Shown here: positions 26,756-35,440 of the stretch, in pieces
Position numbering within the stretch: position 1 is the stretch's first letter
How the letters are laid out: every line of letters starts with the position of its first letter
Source of the DNA: Deltaproteobacteria bacterium
GTDB lineage: Bacteria; Bdellovibrionota; JACOXK01
Length of the DNA stretch: 55,487 nt
Assembly (NCBI GenBank): GCA_016186995.1
Contig: JACPKQ010000017.1
Coordinates: 1 to 55,487, forward strand
Direction of reading: 5' to 3'
The notes under the pieces: generated by a model
Told to the model about the DNA's origin: nothing
Databases searched by the model: none
What the model saw: the letters and a program-made list of their open reading frames with translations, nothing else
Position numbers and translations under genes: made by a program

Positions 26756-27577
26756 ATGTTCTTAAGAAGGCTTGCTGTATTTTTTCTCATCTTATTTTCT
26801 TTTTCTCTTGAAGCACAAGATAAAACAGAAGTGCTTTTTAAAAGGCATTATGCTCATCTTGAATATCGACTCACATTTGTTCCTCAAGAAACAAATTTAC
26901 GTAAATCGCATCTTCATGTTTTAAAACTTGAAAGCGAGTGGGGTTTTTTTCCAAAAGTAAAAATTTTGTTTGATCTTCCTTTTATTTATAGGAATTTTAC
27001 TGATAATGCAGGGGGCAGTACTTTAGCTCTTGCAAACCCCTATGCAGGTATTTTATGGGAATTTCTTTCAGGAATCGAAAGAGATTTTCCAACATTCATG
27101 TATTTTGAGAGTGGGGTGAAATTTCCAGTACAGGGCGAGACATCTGTTAGTTTTAAGCGTACAGACCTTCATTTAGGGCTTAAAATCCTTAAAGAAGTGT
27201 ATTATTTTACGTTAGGATCCCATGCAGGATATATTTTAAAATGGGATCATGGAACTCAAAAAAATCATGGAAATGAGTTTTATTCATTTCTTCAAGGCAT
27301 TTATCATATCAATCCAAGCTTGAAATTATCTTTAGATTTTCTTTTTAGATGGGCTGGGGCTTACAAAGATAATTCTAATAGTGTTGCTTCTCAATCTATT
27401 TTTATTTTGACTCCTCAGCTTTTATACCAGTTGAATCCTTTGTGGAGAGTATGGGGATCTCTTTCTTTTCCATTAAGAGATGCTCAGTTTAATAATATAG
27501 CTTTAGCCTTTGGAGATTTTGAATCCAAAGGGCTTTTAGATTTTACCTATAGCATTGGTGTGAGCTACAAATTTTAA
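26756..27577 (+). CDS. Predicted outer-membrane beta-barrel protein
   Basis: A signal peptide (MFLRRLAVFFLILFSFSLEA) precedes a protein made of alternating polar/hydrophobic strands rich in Tyr, Phe and Trp. The C-terminal residues SYKF end in an aromatic, the usual insertion signal for outer-membrane barrels. The length of 273 residues allows roughly 10-12 strands. The pattern resembles transporter-like barrels of the phenol-degradation meta-pathway group, but the assignment rests on composition and ends only. Confidence 0.7.
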   Translation: MFLRRLAVFFLILFSFSLEAQDKTEVLFKRHYAHLEYRLTFVPQETNLRKSHLHVLKLESEWGFFPKVKILFDLPFIYRNFTDNAGGSTLALANPYAGILWEFLSGIERDFPTFMYFESGVKFPVQGETSVSFKRTDLHLGLKILKEVYYFTLGSHAGYILKWDHGTQKNHGNEFYSFLQGIYHINPSLKLSLDFLFRWAGAYKDNSNSVASQSIFILTPQLLYQLNPLWRVWGSLSFPLRDAQFNNIALAFGDFESKGLLDFTYSIGVSYKF

Positions 27578-27593
27578 TTACCCCACCGCAAAT

Positions 27594-27751
27594 TTAAGTT
27601 CTTAAAATGGCATCATGAACAACCTTGGTTTTTGGAAAGGTTATAAGAGATAGGGACAGTGCTTTAGCACTTACGGGATAGCGAAGAATTTGTGTGAAAC
27701 AACTACAGCGAGCCATGAAGCGAAAGATAGCAACCATTTTTAAGAACTTAA
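27594..27751. repeat. Repeat family D copy with 17-base terminal inverted repeats
   Basis: The left end TTAAGTTCTTAAAATGG is matched by the right end read in reverse as TTAAGTTCTTAAAAATGG. Inside the left end TCATGAACAACCTTGGTT is identical to the inverted copy at 41504-41521. The right part has GCGAGCCATGAAGCGAAAG, closely shared with the copy ending at 40563. It fills nearly the whole gap between two convergent genes. No coding potential is seen. Confidence 0.75.
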
Positions 27752-27767
27752 GTTATGAATAAAATTT

Positions 27768-28241
27768 TTAATTAACTCTTTGGACAGAATGACTGATGAG
27801 TGTTTTACCTACGTAAATTTCAATTCCATTTGCATTGATCTCATCAGGTTTTACTGAAATAACCGGATTTAAATTGTTGCTCACACCAGGATATCGTGAA
27901 TCAATAAAAAGTTGCTGTGTTGGAACATAAATTTGATGCACTTTGATGCCTCTTTTAGTTCTAAAAACAAGTGTTACTGGAATGTAAGCTGAGTTAGGCG
28001 CTGTAATACTCGCAACAGCACCTCCTGTGACAGCTCCTGTTTGTCTTAAATCAACAAATTGAATAGCAACTTGTGTTGAAGAGGACCCTGCACTATGAAA
28101 AGACATTTTAGCAATAGAGTTGCTATTTGAGTTTACAATGACTTCAGCACCATCTGTTATTTTAGTAGAGTCTGCTCCGCATGCTGTAAGAAGAAGTATG
28201 CCTAAAGAAAGAAATAAAATATGGTTTACGGCCTTTTTCAT
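27768..28241 (-). CDS. Lipoprotein of unknown function under sigma-54 control
   Basis: I choose the ATG at 28241 over a GTG three codons upstream because AAGAGGTG then sits at proper distance. MKKAVNHILFLSLGILLLTAC is a lipoprotein signal with lipobox LTAC. The mature domain of about 137 residues is Ser/Val-rich and looks beta-sandwich-like (VSPxNSAYIPVTLVFRT-type strands), without a known motif. A perfect sigma-54 promoter lies just upstream, giving a leader of about 16 bases. The residue after Cys is Gly, so outer-membrane sorting is likely. Confidence 0.8.
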   Translation of the reverse strand: MKKAVNHILFLSLGILLLTACGADSTKITDGAEVIVNSNSNSIAKMSFHSAGSSSTQVAIQFVDLRQTGAVTGGAVASITAPNSAYIPVTLVFRTKRGIKVHQIYVPTQQLFIDSRYPGVSNNLNPVISVKPDEINANGIEIYVGKTLISHSVQRVN

Positions 28242-28267
28242 TGTGAACACCTCTTACTCCTTTATTG

Positions 28268-28283
28268 AGCAAGCCCTATGCCA
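28268..28283 (-). promoter_or_regulatory. Sigma-54 promoter of the lipoprotein gene
   Basis: Read on the minus strand the site is TGGCATAGGGCTTGCT, a full match to TGGCAYRNNNNTTGCW. The expected start point is near 28257, just ahead of the AAGAGGTG ribosome binding site. It is followed by CAATA, as is the site near 35.31 kb. Confidence 0.8.
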
Positions 28284-28495
28284 CTTTAAATTTATTCCAT
28301 AACATAGTGAAATAACTTATTATTTTAAAATAGAGCTTTTTTACTAAACAAGAGATTGTGTGTGTATATTATTGTCAAAAGGCTCTTGAGAGAGGCTAAG
28401 TTCCTGAAAAGAGGAGTTAATTTAAAATATCCTTTGAAGGCGACGCATGACTAGAAATTTTACACTTCCCGTACTTCTTGATAAGCTAAAAAGAT

Positions 28496-29434
28496 ATGAA
28501 ACAACAACAATATTTCCGACGGCTATCTTTATTCCGGCCCGCGTCAGATTCCCCTGCGAGGAATCTGCGCTTAACCTCAGCCTCGCTCTTTTGCTTCGCA
28601 AAAGCCATGACCGCTCGGCTTCCGAATGACCTGCATAAAGACACCGTCGAAAATATCAAAAAATTTTTTATCTATGCAGTGTGGGGAGTGTTGTTTTTTA
28701 TATTTGGTTGTGCAACGACGCATGAGCTTTCTTTCCACCCACAAGAAGGAGAAAAGTCTTATATGAAGGCAGCTTTTCATATGAAGACAGAAACATACGA
28801 AAATAATAAACTTTTGGAAACAGAAGCGCATCATTTAAGTTTTGGAATACTTTCTAAAATCAAAAAAAGTGAAATCAATGGAAAAATTGTGCTTCAAAAG
28901 AAAGTAATAGAAAAAAAGGGAGATTATTCTTTAAGACAACTTGGCTTTCCAGAGCTGGGTGAACAAATAGAATTTACACTGGATGCTAGAGGCCAAGTCC
29001 TGCATGTTAAAAATGAAGAGCCTGGAACTATTTTTTATCTTCCTTTTTTTATTTTTCCAAAAACAAAAGTAGCTATCGGAGAAAAATGGCAAGAAGAATT
29101 TCAATGGAATATGCTTCATCATCCTTTTACTGTTGTCACTCAAGTGAATTCTCAATTTGCAAATATTGAAAAATACAAAGAGATAGACTGTTATAAAATT
29201 ACTTTTGCAACGACCTCTAAAACACTTCCACAAAGTGATACTGTAAAATTTGATAACTCTTCAAGTGGTTATTATTTATGGGATTCACAAAAAAACCATA
29301 TACTCTATGCCGAAACCCATTTTTTAGATACCTTGACTTTGAATACTGGAAAAAATATTGTAACACGGTCAGAGTTTGTGCTTGAAGAAAAACCCCCACA
29401 GCATGATAAAGAACAAAAAAATTCCACACACTAA
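28496..29434 (+). CDS. Putative lipoprotein with repeat-derived N terminus; start uncertain
   Basis: The conserved-looking part begins IKKFFIYAVWGVLFFIFGC, a lipoprotein signal ending in an IFGC lipobox, followed by about 250 residues of mostly beta-strand character with no named motif. There is no ATG at the natural start: the expected Met position reads ATC. The frame extends upstream through a dispersed repeat (family C), offering ATGs at 28496 and 28607. Neither has a good ribosome binding site. The coordinates give the longest form; 28607 would leave a 21-residue n-region. The 3' end overlaps the convergent lnt gene by 66 bases. Confidence 0.6.
   Translation: MKQQQYFRRLSLFRPASDSPARNLRLTSASLFCFAKAMTARLPNDLHKDTVENIKKFFIYAVWGVLFFIFGCATTHELSFHPQEGEKSYMKAAFHMKTETYENNKLLETEAHHLSFGILSKIKKSEINGKIVLQKKVIEKKGDYSLRQLGFPELGEQIEFTLDARGQVLHVKNEEPGTIFYLPFFIFPKTKVAIGEKWQEEFQWNMLHHPFTVVTQVNSQFANIEKYKEIDCYKITFATTSKTLPQSDTVKFDNSSSGYYLWDSQKNHILYAETHFLDTLTLNTGKNIVTRSEFVLEEKPPQHDKEQKNSTH
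28546..28604. repeat. Repeat family C copy with two hairpins
   Basis: Hairpin 1 is AGATTCC-CCTGCGA-GGAATCT and hairpin 2 is CTTTTGC-TTC-GCAAAAG, separated by a stretch with CAGCCTCGCTC. A second copy at 40385-40448 has the same loops but different, compensating stem bases. This copy lies in frame in the 5' part of a coding sequence. Confidence 0.75.
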
Positions 29435-30898
29435 AACAAAAACATTTCCATATTGTGTATAAAAAGTTTTTAAATGAGGGGGTCGAATACCCCCATAAAG
29501 AATGGATTGCTCTCCAAGTTCGGATTTAAATGCGATTTCTCCTGTAGGATAAATAATAGAAGAAACACCCGTATTTGTAGCACGAACAAGGGGCAGTTTA
29601 TGTTCAATACTTCTAAAAACAGACAGAGCTAAATGTTGATAAGGGCACGCACTTTCTCCAAACCAAGAATCATTGGCCAAGTTTAAAAGAAAGGTAGCAC
29701 CTTCTAAAACAGTTTTTCTTACAAAGGAGGGGATAAGGTCTTCATAGCAGATGAGGGCTCCTAATTTTTCACCTTTGAAAGTAAATACTTTAGGAAGGGT
29801 GCCAGCTGTAAAGTTGCTCACTTCTTTGATAAGGTTTTTAAGGCTAGGAAAAAGTGAAGAAAAAGGCATGTATTCACCAAACATAAGAAGATAATTTTTA
29901 TCATAACGTCCTAAAATTTTATAATTTTCTGAAATAAGATAGGCCGTATTGTAGTAAATGGCAGCTTCGTTGCTATCATCAGCATAGCCCCCAAAATAAA
30001 GGGGTGTTTTAAGATGGGCGCTGAGTTGAAACATTCGCAACTGAAGATTTTTGTTAAGATTAAAACTTCCAGGAACAGATGTTTCAGGGAACACAATAAG
30101 ATCTGGCTGTGATTTTACGGCTTGTTCTGCCATGTGAGCGTTTCTTTGGTGTACTTGTTCTTGAATGGAAAGGTCACTCATGGATTCAATGGATTTTTCA
30201 AAATTAGCAACGTTTGTTTGAAGGAGCGCCAAGCGAAGCTCTTTTTTGTTTTGGTGTGCTTTAACGACTGTTTCAATTCTTGATTTTCCATAAAGAAAAA
30301 GAGAAAAACTGAGAAGAATCGCTATTGTCATTGCTTTCCACGGAAAAAGACTTTTGTGGGTGTAAGATTTTAAGGCCTCATAAAAAACAACGTTAATAAA
30401 AACAATAAAAAAACTTAATCCATAAGTGCCTGTAATATCTACAAATTGAATAAAAATGAGATGTTTATAAAAACCACCACCTATATGCCATGGAAAAAGT
30501 GTGGGGAAAGAATACTCTAAAATAGTATAAACAAGGGGTGCTAATATTAAGAAGGAAAGCTTGACGTACTTTTGAAGGAGTTTTGTGAGACTTCCAAAAA
30601 AACCAAAAAAAGAGCCTGAAAGTAAAGAAAAAAGCACAAAAACAAAAAAGGCTGTAAGAGTATGAAAGCCACCAAATTCTTTTAAAGTAAATTGCATCCA
30701 TGAGAACCCCAAAAGATAGACAACGAAACCTGTAAGAGTTCCAAAGTAAAAGCATTTTTTAATATCTAAATGATCTATAACAAAAAGAAGGGGTACAAAA
30801 GCAAAAAAGAGAAGGTATGCAAGTTCAACCTTAGGAAATCCTAATACGATGAGAAAGCCTGAAAGAGTAGAAAAAAAGAGTGCCGGTAAAAAGTTCAT
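29369..30898 (-). CDS. lnt: Apolipoprotein N-acyltransferase
   Basis: This enzyme adds the third acyl chain to lipoproteins in the inner membrane. The N-terminal half has about six hydrophobic segments (residues 5-205). The nitrilase-like domain contains the catalytic Glu in VFPETSVPGS, the Lys in YDKNYLLMFGEYMPF and the Cys in GALICYEDLIPSF. A final membrane helix closes the protein, 509 residues in all. Its start overlaps the upstream phosphodiesterase gene by 4 bases. Its presence fits the several lipoproteins encoded in this window. Confidence 0.93.
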   Translation of the reverse strand: MNFLPALFFSTLSGFLIVLGFPKVELAYLLFFAFVPLLFVIDHLDIKKCFYFGTLTGFVVYLLGFSWMQFTLKEFGGFHTLTAFFVFVLFSLLSGSFFGFFGSLTKLLQKYVKLSFLILAPLVYTILEYSFPTLFPWHIGGGFYKHLIFIQFVDITGTYGLSFFIVFINVVFYEALKSYTHKSLFPWKAMTIAILLSFSLFLYGKSRIETVVKAHQNKKELRLALLQTNVANFEKSIESMSDLSIQEQVHQRNAHMAEQAVKSQPDLIVFPETSVPGSFNLNKNLQLRMFQLSAHLKTPLYFGGYADDSNEAAIYYNTAYLISENYKILGRYDKNYLLMFGEYMPFSSLFPSLKNLIKEVSNFTAGTLPKVFTFKGEKLGALICYEDLIPSFVRKTVLEGATFLLNLANDSWFGESACPYQHLALSVFRSIEHKLPLVRATNTGVSSIIYPTGEIAFKSELGEQSILYGGIRPPHLKTFYTQYGNVFVLVCGIFLFFIMLWGFFFKHKL

Positions 30899-32691
30899 TT
30901 TAGTGAAAGTATCGATTTTATAAGGTTAAAAATGTGGGTTGAATGAATTGAAGGTATTTTTTCATATTGTAAAGAACGGTCGTATCGGTAAAAAATAGCA
31001 GCCATAGATGGATCATTGGAATCATAACCATGTTGCCCATAAAAAGGAGCAGGTACAAAAAGATCTCCGTCATATGAAGCATCTGTTAAGTGATATCCTG
31101 GTTTTGAAATGAGCACTACATCACCCGTATTTTCACGGTGATCTAAGTGAAATTTTTCAAAATCTTTCTGAGTTGAAAGAATGTGTTCAAAAACTAAACC
31201 ATGTTTTGGATGTTTTAGTTCTTTAAAAATCTTTACTATTTTTTGCTTATAACTTTCAAATTGGTTTTGATCGACCGTACCATTTTTTTGACGTCCTTCA
31301 AGATTAATATACACATGAGAGGTTCCTCCACTTGAAACAGCTCGAGCTCCATTTTCTTCAATATCTAAACGATGTAGTACACGATTGGGGTAGGCAAGGG
31401 TATGAAGGGGTGCCATACCATGATCGCTTACAATCATAAGAGATATTTTATGTGTCGCCTTATCAACATAGTGTACAAGATTTCGTGTGACTTCTTGAAT
31501 GAAGTCATACCCCTTTTTTAAATAATCTGCGTATTGTTTTTCTTTTTCAGCTGAGTAACCCATTTGTTTTGAATCTTTAAGATAAAACTGGTGCCCAAGT
31601 TCATCTGTAGCTGGAAAGTACAGAAGGAGAATATCCCACTCCATTTCTTGAATAACAATTTCAGTTACTTTTTTGAAATATTCATTAAAACGCAAGGTTT
31701 GCGTTAAATAATCTTCTTCTGTAAGGGCAACATGAAGCCGAAAATTATCAGGTCCCCCTGCAGGCGGCTCAAGGCGTGATTCTAAAAGGTTTTCAAAACT
31801 TTCTGGATAAGCTTTATGAGTTGAAAGAGCCCCCCAATAAATTTTTAAATATGTGGGTTGAGATTGAAGTGTAACAATTTTAGAATAAGAAAGTCTTTGC
31901 TGTTTCTGAGATGTGTATAATATTTTAAACCATTCCCCAGTGCGGGCCAAAGCTAAAACGCCGTTATTAAGATTGTGATCTTCATCTACTACCACAAGAT
32001 CATAGTTTTTGTCGTCATCATCGGTTGTGTCTAATAGAGTAATAAAAAGTTTTTTCTTTTGCGGCGTATCATCTAAAAAAGCGCTTGTCATGTAAGGAGA
32101 GCTGAAAGTTTTCATAGAAGGTGGAAGTTTGATTTTTTGAAGCTTTGTAAAATGCTCTTCTTTAAATTCAACTATAGAAGGATCATTGAGTGATTGTGGA
32201 AAGGGGATACCAAAGGTTCCTTTTCTTTTTTCGATTTCTTCTTCAGTTTTTCCACTTGCATCAGCGCCTGGGTAAGAAATAATTCCTACTTTTTTACCTT
32301 GTTTCTTAGCAATTTCCCAAAGAGTGGGGGCTTCAATAGGTGCTGAAAAGCCCACTTTTGTTTCATGTATGTCGTCTGTAACATGGTGAAAAGAATTTGA
32401 AACAATGCCTGTTTTATTGGGATACTCTCCTGTAATCATGCTAATGTGAGAAACGGCTGTTAAGGATGGGGTCACAATAATGTTTTTTTCTGCTAGTAAC
32501 CCTTTTTTAAAGATTTTTCCAAAGCCTTCAGTTGTTTCTTCATAGTATTTTTGAATCAATTTATGTTCAGCGCCATCAAAAGAAACAAGAATGAGTTTAT
32601 CTTGTTTTTCTGGAGTTTTGCCAAAAGAAGTGAGTATTAAGATTATTAAGATAGAAAGGATAGATAAAATAAGAGTGCGACACCTAAACAT
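30895..32691 (-). CDS. Type I phosphodiesterase / alkaline-phosphatase-superfamily protein
   Basis: An N-terminal membrane anchor or signal (about residues 8-24) precedes LILVSFDGAEHKLIQK, where the Asp binds metal, and VTPSLTAVSHISMITGEYP with the nucleophile. DELGHQFYL, IVSDHGMAPLH and YGQHGYDSND supply the remaining metal ligands. I use the ATG at 32691; a TTG three codons upstream is possible, and neither has a clear ribosome binding site. It probably cleaves a phosphodiester or modifies a phospho-substrate in the periplasm. It is co-translated with lnt. Confidence 0.85.
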   Translation of the reverse strand: MFRCRTLILSILSILIILILTSFGKTPEKQDKLILVSFDGAEHKLIQKYYEETTEGFGKIFKKGLLAEKNIIVTPSLTAVSHISMITGEYPNKTGIVSNSFHHVTDDIHETKVGFSAPIEAPTLWEIAKKQGKKVGIISYPGADASGKTEEEIEKRKGTFGIPFPQSLNDPSIVEFKEEHFTKLQKIKLPPSMKTFSSPYMTSAFLDDTPQKKKLFITLLDTTDDDDKNYDLVVVDEDHNLNNGVLALARTGEWFKILYTSQKQQRLSYSKIVTLQSQPTYLKIYWGALSTHKAYPESFENLLESRLEPPAGGPDNFRLHVALTEEDYLTQTLRFNEYFKKVTEIVIQEMEWDILLLYFPATDELGHQFYLKDSKQMGYSAEKEKQYADYLKKGYDFIQEVTRNLVHYVDKATHKISLMIVSDHGMAPLHTLAYPNRVLHRLDIEENGARAVSSGGTSHVYINLEGRQKNGTVDQNQFESYKQKIVKIFKELKHPKHGLVFEHILSTQKDFEKFHLDHRENTGDVVLISKPGYHLTDASYDGDLFVPAPFYGQHGYDSNDPSMAAIFYRYDRSLQYEKIPSIHSTHIFNLIKSILSLK

Positions 32692-32723
32692 TTCGTTCAA
32701 AAACTAACATAGCGGTTTCAGAT

Positions 32724-32841
32724 TGTCATCCCTCTTGTCATCTTGAGCAGCCCTCTTGTCATCTTGAGCATAGCGAAAGATATAATTCGTGATTATACCC
32801 TTCGTTACACTCAGGGTGACAGAAGGGCTGTTCAGGGTGAC
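32724..32841. repeat. Cluster of short dispersed repeats
   Basis: CCTCTTGTCATCTTGAGCA occurs twice in tandem (32731-32749 and 32752-32770, period 21). It is followed by the 21-base block shared with 26678-26698 and by two CAGGGTGACA ends. The cluster fills the gap between the divergent phosphodiesterase and waaA genes; no promoter is obvious within it. Confidence 0.75.
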
Positions 32842-32921
32842 AGGGAAAGCACTCAGGGTTTTTGAACGTGAGCGAAAAATAACTTGCCAGAATAGCTTAA
32901 GTTTTGCACAAATAAAGAACT

Positions 32922-34211
32922 GTGTTTTGGCTATATAATATTTTTGGAACTATCCTCTTTATTTTATTTTTGCCGTATTTTATTTATCTTTATATGGCAA
33001 TGGCTCGTCATCGTGTAGGTACACTAGAGCGTTTTGGCTTTCATAAAAAAGAAAAATACAATCACTTACCACAAAATAAAAAGCGCATTTGGATTCATGC
33101 AGCCTCTGTGGGGGAGGTCATGAGTACACTCCCTATGATTAAAAAATTATCTGAAGAATTTCATATTATTTTATCAGTGACAACGGCAAGCGGCTATTGC
33201 TTAGCACAAGAAAAAAGTAGAGCTCACACACTCTTTTTTTATCCGTTTGATATTTATTGGATTGTTAGAAAAATCTTTCGTCTTTACAAGCCTGATCTTA
33301 TTATTCTTATGGAGTCAGAAATGTGGCCTAATTTTCTTTTTGAAGCTCATACACAAAAAATTCCAGTTGTACTTCTTAATGGAAGAATGTCACATCGCTC
33401 TCAGAAAAGATATTTAAAAGTAAGGTTTTTCTATAAAAAACTTTTTAAATATTTAGAGTGGATGGGGGTTCAAAATGAAGAACTTAAAGAGTTTTTTAAG
33501 AACATGGGTTATCCAGAAGAAAAAATTCATGTCACAGGTAACGTCAAATTTGATATGCAAGTACCCGAACGCCTGAAAACACAACCCACTTTAAATCGTT
33601 TTGTGCTTACAGCCGCAAGCACGCACCCGGGCGAAGAAGAGGTTATTATTTCCCTATTTCAAAAGCTTAAAACAAAGTACCCAGATCTTTTTCTTATTCT
33701 TGCTCCTCGCCATCTTGAAAGGTTAAAACAAGTAAGAAAATTGCTTTCTCAAAAAAATTTATCATATCTCCTGCGCAGTGAAGAAGATACTAAAGATATT
33801 TTTAATCTTGTTGCCGATGCTGCTCATTCTGTTCTTCTTGTTGATGTTTTTGGAGAACTCTTGGATGTGTATGCTTGTTCTACATTGGTTTTTGTAGGTA
33901 AAAGTTTATTTCCTCCTGGAGGAGGACAAAATGTAATAGAACCGGCTGTACTTCGAAAACCTGTTTTTGTAGGCGCTTGTACAAATAATTTTAAAGAAAT
34001 TGTAGAATATCTTCTTTCAGAAAAAGCACTTGTCCAAGTACGTGATCCAGAAGAGTTTGAAGTACGAATAGAAGAATACCTTTCAGATTATTCTAAAAGA
34101 GAGGCGTTATCAGAGCGAGCTCAGAAAGCAATTTATAAAAAACAGGGAAATGTGAAGAAAAACTTAGATATTATTTTCAAGTGCTTTGAGAGCACTCACC
34201 TTACCACCTGA
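32922..34211 (+). CDS. waaA: 3-Deoxy-D-manno-octulosonic acid (Kdo) transferase
   Basis: This GT30 enzyme attaches Kdo to lipid A precursor at the inner membrane. An N-terminal anchor (residues 2-22) is followed by the signature WIHAASVGEVMSTLPMIKKL, then LMESEMWPNFL, TGNVKFD and GGGQNVIEPAVLRKPV. The length of 429 residues is normal. It starts with GTG, without a strong Shine-Dalgarno. Its 3' end overlaps the convergent protease gene by 48 bases. It is direct evidence that the organism makes LPS. Confidence 0.94.
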   Translation: MFWLYNIFGTILFILFLPYFIYLYMAMARHRVGTLERFGFHKKEKYNHLPQNKKRIWIHAASVGEVMSTLPMIKKLSEEFHIILSVTTASGYCLAQEKSRAHTLFFYPFDIYWIVRKIFRLYKPDLIILMESEMWPNFLFEAHTQKIPVVLLNGRMSHRSQKRYLKVRFFYKKLFKYLEWMGVQNEELKEFFKNMGYPEEKIHVTGNVKFDMQVPERLKTQPTLNRFVLTAASTHPGEEEVIISLFQKLKTKYPDLFLILAPRHLERLKQVRKLLSQKNLSYLLRSEEDTKDIFNLVADAAHSVLLVDVFGELLDVYACSTLVFVGKSLFPPGGGQNVIEPAVLRKPVFVGACTNNFKEIVEYLLSEKALVQVRDPEEFEVRIEEYLSDYSKREALSERAQKAIYKKQGNVKKNLDIIFKCFESTHLTT

Positions 34212-35288
34212 GAGAACTTTGTTGGTTAAGGTACTGAGCTTTTTTACTGATTTTTGAATTTTATTTTTAATAAGAGGAGCTGCTTTTTTTTCCACCCAAG
34301 AAAGATTTTGTGAAAGTACAAGAGCTGCAACACCAGAAACAAAAGCCGTTGCCTGAGAAGTGCCTGTCATAAGTCCATACCCACCTTTATTTAAAGGAAG
34401 TGTTGAGTAAATACTTTCACCAGGGGCTGCAACATCAACTTTTTTTCCATAATTAGAACTGGATGCTAGATGCCCTTCTTGGTCAATAGAGGCAACAGAT
34501 AAAATATTAGAAAGTTCATAGGAAGCAGGAAAATACTGTCTTTCACCAATATCAGAAGCCTCATTACCAGCGGCTGCTACAATAAGAATTCCTTTTTCTT
34601 CTGCTTCTTTGAGAATAACAAATTCTTCTTTAACGTATTGTGGACCACCACCACTATAGTTAATAATATGGGCTCCTTGCCTCACAGCATATTCTAAAGC
34701 CTTGATAGAGTTTTTTAAATTATCGCTTCCACTTGCTTTGGCATCATAATATTTGAGAATCATAAGAGAGACTTGAGGACTGACACCAGAGATACCTTGA
34801 GCATTATTAGCTTGGGCACCAATAATACCTGCAACGTGGGTTCCATGCCCGTGTTCATCAGTTATGTGATGACTGGAAGTCGAAAAATCCCAACCATGAA
34901 CATCATCTACAAAACCATTTCCATCGTTATCAATTCCGTCATTTTCTTTGTTTTTAATTTTACCTGTTTGTGGGTCGATATAACTCCCATTTTCACCCGG
35001 GTTTTTCCAAAGGTTTGCGGTGATATCTGGATGGGTTGTGTCCACTCCTGTATCAACGATGGCAACAATAACTTTTTTATTTCCTCGCTCAATTTTCCAA
35101 GCATCTAAAGCATCAAGTGCATCTTTTTGGTTAAATACCCAGCTTTTTTGAAGTCCTGGATCATTGGGTCGCACATGAACTTTAATAGCTTCAACCTGGT
35201 TAAACCAAACTCGATATCCTTTGAGCCCGAATGTGAGACTGGATGCGATAATGAGAAGATCTAAAACAAAAATAAACTGCTTTTTCAT
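34164..35288 (-). CDS. Subtilisin-like serine protease (S8 family)
   Basis: The catalytic triad is intact: Asp in VAIVDTGVDTTHPDI, His in DEHGHGTHVAGIIGA and Ser in LMTGTSQATAFVSGVAAL, with the oxyanion Asn in VAAAGNEAS. An N-terminal hydrophobic segment (residues 4-22) directs export, and only about 30 residues separate it from the protease domain, so a large inhibitory propeptide is absent. A perfect sigma-54 promoter lies just upstream, but there is no Shine-Dalgarno, and the predicted leader is only about five bases. The gene converges with waaA and overlaps its end. Confidence 0.9.
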   Translation of the reverse strand: MKKQFIFVLDLLIIASSLTFGLKGYRVWFNQVEAIKVHVRPNDPGLQKSWVFNQKDALDALDAWKIERGNKKVIVAIVDTGVDTTHPDITANLWKNPGENGSYIDPQTGKIKNKENDGIDNDGNGFVDDVHGWDFSTSSHHITDEHGHGTHVAGIIGAQANNAQGISGVSPQVSLMILKYYDAKASGSDNLKNSIKALEYAVRQGAHIINYSGGGPQYVKEEFVILKEAEEKGILIVAAAGNEASDIGERQYFPASYELSNILSVASIDQEGHLASSSNYGKKVDVAAPGESIYSTLPLNKGGYGLMTGTSQATAFVSGVAALVLSQNLSWVEKKAAPLIKNKIQKSVKKLSTLTNKVLSGGKVSALKALENNI

Positions 35289-35303
35289 TTCAATAATCTA
35301 TTG

Positions 35304-35319
35304 AGCAAGGCTTATGCCA
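35304..35319 (-). promoter_or_regulatory. Sigma-54 promoter of the S8 protease gene
   Basis: Read on the minus strand the site is TGGCATAAGCCTTGCT, a full match to TGGCAYRNNNNTTGCW. The following CAATA is shared with the site at 28.28 kb. The predicted start point, near 35293, is about five bases ahead of the ATG. Confidence 0.75.
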
Positions 35320-35440
35320 TAAGATAAAGTTGTGTTATTTCAATAGGTTAATGATATTTCTTAGAACTCAGATAAGGTTTCAGGGACGTTTTACGGCTCT
35401 TTGAAGAAGTTAAATGCCTGGAATGGGGCATTTTTGGCAG

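Noticed and set aside
28447-28629. 60-codon plus-strand frame ahead of the repeat-bearing lipoprotein
   Set aside because: Its second half is repeat sequence and it overlaps the lipoprotein frame. The first half might be a remnant, but nothing supports translation.
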